Shown piece by piece: positions 1 to 6,149 of a stretch of 6,149 bases of DNA. The notes beneath the pieces were generated by a model, which worked only from the letters and a program-made list of their open reading frames with translations, made no database searches and had not been told where the DNA came from. Source of the stretch: an uncultured Selenomonadales bacterium (lineage in GTDB: Bacteria; Bacillota; Negativicutes; Selenomonadales; Selenomonadaceae); NCBI GenBank assembly GCA_937877565.1, contig CALFJB010000099.1:1-6149 (forward strand), in the 5' to 3' direction. The position numbers and the translations under genes were made by a program. How positions within the stretch are numbered: the stretch's first letter is position 1; each line of letters opens with the position of its first letter.

Positions 1-18
1 CGTGTGCTCTTCCGATCT
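1..18 (+). other. Illumina sequencing-adapter remnant (not genomic)
   Basis: These 18 bases, CGTGTGCTCTTCCGATCT, are identical to the 3' end of the standard Illumina TruSeq read-2 adapter. The genomic sequence therefore begins at about base 19. The apparent GTG start at base 2 and the first five or six residues of the leading open frame are encoded by adapter and should not be annotated as protein. Confidence 0.96.
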
Positions 19-19
19 T

Positions 20-1165
20 GGTGAAAGTTATAAGGCTCATAAAATAGAACTAGACTTAGAAACTGACCCTGCGTCACGTATAGACAGTCAGGAACCGATA
101 TTAGCGAATCCTAAAAATGGCGAGACTGAAAAATATAAAACTTATCGTTCATTGGAAAAGTTATCACGTCAGGTTTCTCAAAGCGGTGCGCAAATTTTGA
201 CATATTTTTTAGACGGCTCACGGCACGTTTACAAAATTGACGACATTGCCTATCAACACGGAAATTCACGTAAAATGGTTTATCCGATTGTTGTGGGGCA
301 GGTAAACGTTGGTTGCTGTCGTCGAGAGAACAGGAAAATGTTTGCCGAACAATTCAGCGGAGAAGTAGTCGTATCTTTACCAGACGTTGCAAATTACAAT
401 GATAGCAAGGGTTTTCTTCCAGCTCTTGCTAAAAAAATAAACAGTAAATTAGGTGAACGAAAATTTAAGTTGCAAGTTTCAAAAATTTTGGATTATAGCA
501 CAAGTCAGTCGAATCAAAAGGAAGAAAAATTTGAAGACCGAGCTATCGCTAAAATTCAGGATTATATGTATCAAAATGAACAAAATATGGTAGCAAGTTT
601 AGTGTCTCAAGGTAAACTTCACCAAAAAAATTATTTGGTGAAGGACGGGTCGTTGGAATATCGAATATTGCAAGAATTGTTAAATGATAAGCGGAAGTTT
701 TTAACCTTCAAGGGCAATTACAGTTATGTTGTGGGAGTTTCAAAAAAATTTAATCCTTCACTTTGGACAACTGGAACTGGAGCTAATCCTAAGCCAAATC
801 CTGGATTTATTGCGGAGTTGCCGCTTTATTGTAGAACGCCAGTGCTTTGTTTTGAAAATCCTGATTATCATGGAGATATTAAATTCGCAGTGTGGTATGT
901 AAGATTACGAAAGCGACATACGGATTCACCTTTTGACGGGGTTGTGAAAGTTGAAAAAATGCTCGTGACACAAGAAGAAATGTCAGCTGAAAAAATTGAC
1001 AGCGATTTAGTGGACTTACTGAGCGCATATTTGATTAACGAGAGAAATCCTGTTTGCTACGGTTCAGATAATCGTTGGGCTAATCATATTTATCCGATTT
1101 TTTTGACGGAGTCGTTCGTAAAATCGAAATGTATATCAGCTGAAACGTTGCTGCATTTGTTTTGA
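20..1165 (+). CDS. NurA-like nuclease, 5'-partial
   Basis: This is a predicted metal-dependent nuclease of the NurA family, the usual partner of HerA in DNA-end resection. Residues are numbered from base 2, so the first six codons are wholly or partly adapter. A hydrophobic strand followed by DGS (71-73) matches the first metal-binding Asp motif. DGSL (215-218) matches the second. VGVSKK (244-249) matches the conserved strand-plus-Lys motif, and WYVRLRKRH (298-306) fits a late core strand. NHIYPIFLTE (361-370) matches the C-terminal His/Tyr-Pro block. All expected catalytic-type residues appear present, so the enzyme is probably active. The frame is open from the adapter junction with no convincing internal start and no ribosome site, so the true N-terminus lies outside the window; probably only a little is lost, since 381 native residues remain. 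It lies 10 bases before the HerA gene, which strongly supports the family call. No signal peptide or membrane segment is visible, so it is cytoplasmic. The sequence is divergent, so the NurA call rests on motif order and context. Confidence 0.8.
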   Translation, partial: GESYKAHKIELDLETDPASRIDSQEPILANPKNGETEKYKTYRSLEKLSRQVSQSGAQILTYFLDGSRHVYKIDDIAYQHGNSRKMVYPIVVGQVNVGCCRRENRKMFAEQFSGEVVVSLPDVANYNDSKGFLPALAKKINSKLGERKFKLQVSKILDYSTSQSNQKEEKFEDRAIAKIQDYMYQNEQNMVASLVSQGKLHQKNYLVKDGSLEYRILQELLNDKRKFLTFKGNYSYVVGVSKKFNPSLWTTGTGANPKPNPGFIAELPLYCRTPVLCFENPDYHGDIKFAVWYVRLRKRHTDSPFDGVVKVEKMLVTQEEMSAEKIDSDLVDLLSAYLINERNPVCYGSDNRWANHIYPIFLTESFVKSKCISAETLLHLF

Positions 1166-1169
1166 GGTG
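1164..1169 (+). promoter_or_regulatory. Ribosome binding site for the HerA gene
   Basis: GAGGTG sits 6 bases before the ATG at 1176 and overlaps the TGA stop of the nuclease gene (1163-1165). This fixes the HerA start. It also means ribosomes ending the nuclease gene stop on the next gene's initiation site, which favours coupled translation of the two partners. Confidence 0.75.
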
Positions 1170-1175
1170 TAAATT

Positions 1176-2846
1176 ATGAGTGAAGTTATAGGTCGTGCCG
1201 TTGCGACAGAAAAATATCCTGCAACTATGGATAAGTTTTATTTCTGGACTGATTCAGAATTTCGATTGAATGCATTTGATGTAGTCAAGGTTGACCATTT
1301 GGAAGGTTCTTATTCTTTCGGAACGGTGGAAAACATTTATCATATCACCGATGCAAAAAGTTTTTTGACTACATATATTTCAAATGATTTTGGAAAATCA
1401 GTGGAAACTTTGACAGATGCTCCAACCTTGCGCATCGGAATGAATTACGTTGAAGTAGCAGTATCATACAATACAAAGAATATTTACACGCCGGTTATCA
1501 ATGATTCAAAAGTTTATTTGGCGACCGCAGGAGAAATTGAGCAAGCTCTTGGATTGGATAAAATTCAAAATCCATTGCCTTGTGGTTTTATGAAAATGTA
1601 TGAGGATACTTCAAATGAGATTTTTTTGCCCGTCAACTTAAATTCGCAATTTATTCTTGGACCCGAAGGTGCGCACTTGAATATTTCGGGAATTTCTGGG
1701 CTTGCCGCAAAAACAAGTTACGCAATGTTTTTGATAAAGTCCATTATCGAAAATTATTCAGCTAATGAACCTTCTGATGACGGAGTAGCATTTATTATTT
1801 TTAATGTCAAGGGTAAAGATTTAATGGCTATTCATGAGAAAAATGATGTAGATGACATTGAGAAAATTGTTGAAAATTACAAAGAATTGAAAATTAGTGG
1901 TCAGCCGTTTAAAAATGTTAAATATTATGCTCCTTTTAATGCTGATAAGGCTGTAACATCTTATTTGGATTCGGAATATGTTGAGAAATATTTGTCAAAA
2001 AAGATTTTAAAAAAATTTAAATATGTCTACGAGGACGATCGTGAATCATTGGAAATGCTTTTTGCGGACATTGACGATACTACGCAAACAATGGATTCAA
2101 TCATTAGCAAGGTGATAGATGATAATGACGTTGATTTCGGCTCAATAAAAACTTGGAACGATTTTTTAGCTAAAGTTCATACGTTGTCGCATAGCAACAC
2201 AAGTGGTCGTTCAAATGAAATTTCAGTGTTAAGTTGGCGAAAATTTAAGCGTATTGTCAACAAAGCGATAAAAAATGACAAGATGTTTTCAAACCGTATA
2301 ATTTTCGAACAAAATGAGTGTCGCTTAGAGGAGGAATTACAAAAAATTTCCGCTGGAAGCGTTAGCGTTATAGACATTGCGAAACTCAGCACTGATAAGC
2401 AAGCATTTGTGTTCGGCGATGTACTCAAGACAATATACAAATTAAAACTCGGTGAATATGGAGATTGCACACCGCCATCGCGCATTATCATTTTTATTGA
2501 TGAGTTGAATAAGTATGCCAGCAAAGATACTTCGAAAAATTCTCCGATACTACGTCAGATTTTAGATGTGGCAGAACGCGGTCGTTCGCTTGGTATTGTG
2601 CTTTTTGGCGCAGAACAATTTCGTTCGAATATTCATCCGAGAGTTACGGGAAATTGTTCAACATTTGCTTTTGGCAGGACGAATGTTATTGAAACGACTA
2701 CGAAAGATTACTCTGCGTTACCTGCAACTTATAAAAGCATTTTGACGCGATTGGAGCAAGGGGAGTATATTATTCAAAATCCGATTTTTCGTTCATTGTT
2801 GAAAATTCGCTTTCCTAAGCCAATTTATAAGCAATTCAAGGATTGA
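1176..2846 (+). CDS. HerA-like DNA translocase ATPase
   Basis: A 556-residue predicted hexameric ATPase of the FtsK-HerA superfamily, which pumps double-stranded DNA and works with NurA. Residues about 3-110 form a beta-rich HAS-barrel-like N-terminal domain. The RecA-like core starts with HLNISGISGLAAKTS (167-181), the Walker A region. Its spacing is unusual (G-x6-K-T, with Ala instead of Gly before Lys179). Residues about 215-390 form a helical insert, followed by SVSVIDIAKLS (395-405), a typical HerA core strand. Walker B is IIIFIDEL (437-444), with D442/E443 as the Mg-binding and catalytic pair. GAEQ (478-481) is the polar sensor-like motif, and conserved arginines follow (R489, R501) that could act in trans as fingers. 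The C-terminus, RLEQGEYIIQNP (525-536) to RFPKP (545-549), is the family's usual ending. The ATG start has a good Shine-Dalgarno site. It is the second gene of the operon, between the nuclease and the GHKL ATPase. It is probably cytoplasmic and DNA-bound. Confidence 0.9.
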   Translation: MSEVIGRAVATEKYPATMDKFYFWTDSEFRLNAFDVVKVDHLEGSYSFGTVENIYHITDAKSFLTTYISNDFGKSVETLTDAPTLRIGMNYVEVAVSYNTKNIYTPVINDSKVYLATAGEIEQALGLDKIQNPLPCGFMKMYEDTSNEIFLPVNLNSQFILGPEGAHLNISGISGLAAKTSYAMFLIKSIIENYSANEPSDDGVAFIIFNVKGKDLMAIHEKNDVDDIEKIVENYKELKISGQPFKNVKYYAPFNADKAVTSYLDSEYVEKYLSKKILKKFKYVYEDDRESLEMLFADIDDTTQTMDSIISKVIDDNDVDFGSIKTWNDFLAKVHTLSHSNTSGRSNEISVLSWRKFKRIVNKAIKNDKMFSNRIIFEQNECRLEEELQKISAGSVSVIDIAKLSTDKQAFVFGDVLKTIYKLKLGEYGDCTPPSRIIIFIDELNKYASKDTSKNSPILRQILDVAERGRSLGIVLFGAEQFRSNIHPRVTGNCSTFAFGRTNVIETTTKDYSALPATYKSILTRLEQGEYIIQNPIFRSLLKIRFPKPIYKQFKD

Positions 2847-2851
2847 CTGAG

Positions 2852-2856
2852 AAAGG
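2852..2856 (+). promoter_or_regulatory. Ribosome binding site for the GHKL ATPase gene
   Basis: AAAGG lies in the 19-base gap after the HerA stop (2844-2846), 9 bases before the ATG at 2866. It supports that start. The gap is too short for a separate promoter or terminator. Confidence 0.6.
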
Positions 2857-2865
2857 TAATTTTAT

Positions 2866-4416
2866 ATGGCAGAGTATGTTTTTGGAGCGAATATTCTTGA
2901 AAACCTTACTACCGGGATGTACAAAAATTCGCAAATAATTTTTCGTGAGTATGTTCAGAATTCTTGTGATGCAATAGATAAAGCCGTTGCATTGGGAATT
3001 TTGTCTTCTAACGAAGGAAATATTGACATTTGGATTGATACAGATAAACGTTTCATCAGCGTTGAGGACAATGGGACAGGTATCACAGCAAGGGAATTTG
3101 AAACCACTTTGCAATCTATTGCTCAGTCTGATAAGCAACTGGATACTGAAAAAGGATTTCGCGGAATTGGCAGATTATGTGGATTAGCTTACTGTCGTGA
3201 ACTTGTTTTTAGTACGACGGCAAAAAATGAAAATGTAATTTCGACTATGCACATAGATGCCGAAAAACTTCGCAGTCGTTTTTACGGGGACAAAAAGTAC
3301 ACAGTCCAAGAAGTTTTAGATGACGTTATAACTGTCGAGAAAAAAATTTCAGAGGATGTTGTTGCTGAACATTGGTTTAAAGTTGAAATGATGGATATTA
3401 ACGTTGAAAATGATGTTTTACTCGATGTTGCGACAATTAAGGATTATTTGTCATTTGTTGCTCCCGTTGAATATAGCAATCAATTTTGGTTCTATACGAA
3501 AATTTATGATTATGCTCAAAGTTTGAATTTCAAAATTGACGAATACAAAATTAACTTGAATGGCAATTCACTTGCAAAAAAATACAAAACCAAGTTTAAA
3601 ACCAGTCAGGGCGAAGACGAAATTTTTGATTTAAGTTTTAAGGAATTCTACAACGATGATGAGCAGTTAATTGCATGGTCGTGGATAGGACTTTCAAAAT
3701 TTAGAGGGGTTATTGAACAAAATTCTAAAACGCCTAATAACAAGATGCGATCCATTCGTCTGCGTAAGGGAAATATCCAAATTGGCGATGAGAATGCATT
3801 GCAAAAATTATTTAGTGAAGAACGTGGCATTCATTATTTCATTGGCGAAGTATTTGTAGTCGATAGAAATTTAATTCCAAATTCTCAGCGTGACTACTTC
3901 ATAGAAAATTCTGCGCTTAAAATCTTTGAAAATGTTCTGACAGATTATTTTGAGGAGTTACATAAACTTTATTATCGTGCATCGGAACTCAATAGTGCAG
4001 TTAAAGGCGTTAAGTCACTTGAGACTGCAGAAGAAAAATTTAAAAATCAAGTCTTTGTTAGTAGGATTCACCAAGCAGAAGAGGAAGAAAAATTAGCTGC
4101 TACAAGGGATAAAGCTGAAGGTTATGCTCGCAAGGTTGAACGCAGACATCAAGAGGCTTTAGATAATCCTAATGATATTTTGTCGCAAGTTACGAGACGA
4201 ATTATCGAAAAGAAAGACGAAGATTCAAAAAGTCCACAAATTACCTTAGTAACTCCTGTGACAGATGCTCCAAAAGATTCTTCAAATCCTTTTCCTAATC
4301 TCAATAGGAAGGAACGAAAATTGGTTTGTAATATTCTCGATGTTATAAGAAAAAATATCGACGCAAAAAAATTTGAAGAACTTCAGAGCAAGATAGTAGA
4401 GGCGGTTAATAGATGA
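2866..4416 (+). CDS. Hsp90-like (GHKL) ATPase with coiled-coil C-terminus
   Basis: A 516-residue protein with an N-terminal GHKL ATP-binding fold of the Hsp90/MutL type. The N box is REYVQNSCDAID (27-38), with E28 as the catalytic-base position and N32 as the Mg ligand. VEDNGTGI (66-73) is the G1 motif, with D68 positioned to contact adenine. GFRGIGRLCGL (97-107) is the glycine-rich lid. Residues about 190-350 form a middle domain ending in GNIQIGD (302-308), GEVFVVD (327-333) and LIPNSQRDYF (336-345), a conserved block I associate with Hsp90-like proteins outside the chaperone family. Residues about 384-450 are charged and helical, probably a coiled coil. A Pro/Ser-rich linker (456-478) and a C-terminal helical segment follow. 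It is shorter than bacterial HtpG and lacks the usual chaperone C-terminal domain, so it is not a housekeeping Hsp90. ATP-driven opening and closing of a dimer is the family mechanism. The role here, perhaps sensing or licensing the nuclease-motor complex, is inferred from its place in the operon. Confidence 0.87.
   Translation: MAEYVFGANILENLTTGMYKNSQIIFREYVQNSCDAIDKAVALGILSSNEGNIDIWIDTDKRFISVEDNGTGITAREFETTLQSIAQSDKQLDTEKGFRGIGRLCGLAYCRELVFSTTAKNENVISTMHIDAEKLRSRFYGDKKYTVQEVLDDVITVEKKISEDVVAEHWFKVEMMDINVENDVLLDVATIKDYLSFVAPVEYSNQFWFYTKIYDYAQSLNFKIDEYKINLNGNSLAKKYKTKFKTSQGEDEIFDLSFKEFYNDDEQLIAWSWIGLSKFRGVIEQNSKTPNNKMRSIRLRKGNIQIGDENALQKLFSEERGIHYFIGEVFVVDRNLIPNSQRDYFIENSALKIFENVLTDYFEELHKLYYRASELNSAVKGVKSLETAEEKFKNQVFVSRIHQAEEEEKLAATRDKAEGYARKVERRHQEALDNPNDILSQVTRRIIEKKDEDSKSPQITLVTPVTDAPKDSSNPFPNLNRKERKLVCNILDVIRKNIDAKKFEELQSKIVEAVNR
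4399..4402 (+). promoter_or_regulatory. Ribosome binding site for the radical SAM gene, inside the GHKL gene
   Basis: GAGG lies within the last codons of the GHKL gene, 10 bases before the ATG at 4413. That ATG overlaps the upstream TGA as ATGA (4413-4416), the classic arrangement for translational coupling. Together these support 4413 as the start. Confidence 0.65.
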
Positions 4417-6149
4417 ACAGGCGTGTTCTTTTGATAGAACCTGATTATAAAAATAAGTATCCACCTCTGAATCTCATGAAGATCAGTCGGTATTTTAGAC
4501 AAGTATGTGGAGATGATGTAAGATTTTTTAAAGGTGATTTAAAAAGATTTGCCGCACAACTCCTTCTGGAAGAATTTTTTTATTCATCTTCAAATAATCT
4601 CTCGTTGTTTCAAGTGTCAGATAATTCTGTGCCGAATACAATGTTTGCAAGATATTCGGAGGACTTATTGAATTTTATCAGGGTCGGAAAATTTGCTTAT
4701 CTTGATTCTATTCCCAATTTTCGTGGTACTTTTTGGGAAGAGAAGTTGTTAAATTTACGTCGCAGATTTCAAAAAAAAGATTATCCAAAATTTGACATCA
4801 TATGCGTTGCAACGCTGTTTACATTTTTTTGGCAAAAGATGGTCGACACTGTAAATTATGCAAAAAATTTTTTAGCAACGAACGGAAATTTATATGTCGG
4901 GGGAGTAGCTGCAACGCTTGTAACTGATGAACTGCAACGTGAAGTTGGAAATGATGTGAAAATCCACAAAGGACTTTTGGATAAGCCAACAGATTTTGAC
5001 AAAACTGATGATGTAATTATTGATACTTTGCCGCCGGATTATTCCATCTTGGAGGAGATTGATTATAAATATCCTGCCGATAACGCTTATTTCGGCTATA
5101 CCACTCGCGGATGTATCAGACGTTGTGAGTTTTGTGCCGTTCATACACTTGAACCTGAATATAAAGATCATGTCGATATTTGTGAGCAATTAAAACAAGT
5201 TGAAGAACAATTTGGAACTAAGCAATATTTAATGCTTATGGATAACAATGTTCTTGCGTCTTCAAATTTTGAACAGATTATTGAGGATATTAAGAATTGT
5301 GGCTTTGCAAAAGGAGCGACTTATATTCCGTCAAGTGATTACGATATTGTAATAAAAAATCTTCGTATAAGTTATAACGACCGTGCATATATAAAAAAAA
5401 TGATAAGGATTTATGACGAGCTCGATAAATGCTTGCCGGAAGAAACTGCTGGAGAATTTTATTCAGTACGCGAAGAAAAAAATTTGTTGTACTTCATAGG
5501 TGCGACGAAAGAAAAAATCTTTGAAATAGATGATTTTGTTCGTCCGCTCTTTGAAAAATATTTTAAGCACACCAAGAAATTGCATTATGTGGATTTTAAT
5601 CAAGGGCTTGATTCTCGTCTTTTCACGGAAAAATTAGTGAAAATACTTTCGGAAATTAACATTCGTCCACTCCGAATAGCTTTTGACCATTATGAACAGC
5701 GTCAAATCTATGAAGATGCTGTCAGAATGGCGGCAAAATTTGAAATCAAAGATATGTCAAACTATGTACTGTACAATTTTCGAGATACACCGGATGACTT
5801 GTACAAGCGACTAGAGTTAAACATAGACCTTTGTGAGGAATTAAACATTTCAATCTACTCGTTTCCTATGAAATATCACCCTATACGCGATCCCGAATAT
5901 TTTCGCAATCGTGACTATATAGGAGAGCATTGGAATAAAAAATTTATACGTGCAATTCAAGCTATCATCAATGCTACTAAAGGAAAAATTGGACGTGGGC
6001 GTTCATTTTTTGAAGCCGCATTTGGAAAAAATCTTGAAGAATTTAACGATTTTATCGGCATGGTAAAACTGGTCGGCGGCGCTCTCACGGGAATACTTGC
6101 GTTGATCGGAATATTGAATTTTATCAACGCAGAAGCGACGGGCATCATC
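4413..6149 (+). CDS. Radical SAM protein with B12-binding-like N-terminus, 3'-partial
   Basis: The frame is open for 579 codons to the window edge; about the first 544 residues look native. The N-terminus (RRVLLIEPDYKNKYPPLNL, 3-21) resembles the Rossmann-type cobalamin-binding domain of B12-dependent radical SAM enzymes. It lacks the DxHxxG cobalamin-ligand motif (the only His before the cluster motif is H185), so B12 binding is doubtful. YTTRGCIRRCEFC (229-241) carries C234, C238 and C241 (CX3CX2C) that bind the 4Fe-4S cluster used to cleave S-adenosylmethionine. Barrel strands follow: LMLMDNNVLAS (273-283), DFNQGLDSRL (394-403), RIAFDH (421-426) and NYVLYNFRDTPDDLY (450-464). SFPMKYHPI (483-491) follows, near the C-terminus. 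About 80 residues (307-388) look like an insertion in the barrel. RGRSFFEAAFGKNLEEF (528-544) appears to be the start of the family's C-terminal tail. Beyond it the sequence changes to a permease-like segment. The substrate is unknown; the context suggests modification of nucleic acid or of a partner protein. Confidence 0.88.
   Translation, partial: MNRRVLLIEPDYKNKYPPLNLMKISRYFRQVCGDDVRFFKGDLKRFAAQLLLEEFFYSSSNNLSLFQVSDNSVPNTMFARYSEDLLNFIRVGKFAYLDSIPNFRGTFWEEKLLNLRRRFQKKDYPKFDIICVATLFTFFWQKMVDTVNYAKNFLATNGNLYVGGVAATLVTDELQREVGNDVKIHKGLLDKPTDFDKTDDVIIDTLPPDYSILEEIDYKYPADNAYFGYTTRGCIRRCEFCAVHTLEPEYKDHVDICEQLKQVEEQFGTKQYLMLMDNNVLASSNFEQIIEDIKNCGFAKGATYIPSSDYDIVIKNLRISYNDRAYIKKMIRIYDELDKCLPEETAGEFYSVREEKNLLYFIGATKEKIFEIDDFVRPLFEKYFKHTKKLHYVDFNQGLDSRLFTEKLVKILSEINIRPLRIAFDHYEQRQIYEDAVRMAAKFEIKDMSNYVLYNFRDTPDDLYKRLELNIDLCEELNISIYSFPMKYHPIRDPEYFRNRDYIGEHWNKKFIRAIQAIINATKGKIGRGRSFFEAAFGKNLEEFNDFIGMVKLVGGALTGILALIGILNFINAEATGII
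6045..6149 (+). other. FtsX/MacB-type permease fragment, probable chimeric join
   Basis: The last 35 codons, in frame with the radical SAM gene, encode a glycine-rich hydrophobic segment containing VGGALTGILALIGILNFIN (553-571). This is typical of the transmembrane helix in the C-terminal FtsX domain of MacB-like ABC-transporter permeases, which normally leads into a cytoplasmic loop with an Arg-rich motif. It makes no sense as the tail of a soluble radical SAM enzyme. Bases 6057-6149 contain 47 G/C of 93 (about 51%), against 32 of 90 (about 36%) in bases 5941-6030. The join probably falls between about 6036 and 6056. A GAAGAATTT-type microhomology may explain it, since both families have an acidic EEF-like stretch there. 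An assembly chimera is most likely; a real gene fusion or deletion is possible. Confidence 0.68.

Noticed and set aside
2..19. GTG at base 2 as the natural start of the nuclease gene
   Set aside because: The GTG lies within the adapter remnant, has no ribosome site, and cannot be native sequence.
2177..2524. Minus-strand open frame of 115 codons inside the HerA gene
   Set aside because: It lies opposite the well-supported HerA core, including Walker B. The product has no recognisable motif and there is no ribosome site or separate promoter.
1166..2865. Possible terminator, promoter or small RNA between the operon genes
   Set aside because: The gaps are only 10 and 19 bases, with no inverted repeat followed by a T-run, so only ribosome binding sites fit.
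2836..3138. Minus-strand open frame of 100 codons across the start of the GHKL gene
   Set aside because: It is antisense to the N box and G1 motifs of the ATPase. It is Cys-rich with no domain signature, typical of a chance shadow frame.
4890..5189. Minus-strand open frame of 99 codons opposite the radical SAM cluster motif
   Set aside because: The plus strand encodes the conserved CX3CX2C region here, and the antisense product has no family features.
6060..6149. ATG at 6060 as the start of a separate permease gene
   Set aside because: There is no ribosome site in front, and FtsX domains do not begin with this helix. The fragment looks like the interior of a gene joined to the radical SAM sequence.
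1..6149. CRISPR array, transposon ends, attachment sites or tRNA genes
   Set aside because: I saw no regularly spaced direct repeats, terminal inverted repeats, transposase motifs or tRNA-like cloverleaf on either strand. The window is almost entirely coding.

Overview
This is an AT-rich bacterial fragment, probably a metagenomic contig. It carries four tightly packed plus-strand genes that read as one operon. Open reading frames end on TGA, the starts are ATG, and purine-rich Shine-Dalgarno sites precede each internal start. That fits a low-GC bacterium of the Firmicutes/Bacillota type, but no taxonomic marker is present and the assignment is tentative.

Layout: bases 1-18 are Illumina adapter sequence, not genome. 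From about base 19 to 1165 runs a NurA-like nuclease gene whose 5' end is missing. It is followed after 10 bases by a HerA-like DNA-translocating ATPase (1176-2846). After 19 bases comes an Hsp90/MutL-type (GHKL) ATPase with a coiled-coil tail (2866-4416). Last is a radical SAM protein (4413 to the right end) whose start overlaps the previous stop as ATGA. No gap exceeds 19 bases, so there is no room for internal terminators, RNA genes or extra promoters. The promoter must lie left of the window.

The right end is probably not native. After about base 6045 the radical SAM reading frame runs into a short, GC-richer stretch that encodes a typical FtsX/MacB-type permease membrane segment. I read this as a chimeric join, most likely made during assembly. 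Both ends of the window are therefore suspect, while the interior looks intact.

Biology: NurA and HerA are known partners that form a DNA-end-processing motor-nuclease, and HerA ATPases also work with other effectors in anti-phage systems. Adding a GHKL ATPase (a possible conformational switch or sensor) and a radical SAM enzyme (a possible modification enzyme) in one translationally coupled unit suggests a four-component genome-defence or DNA-processing system. The gene families are read from visible motifs. The defence role and the division of labour are inference.
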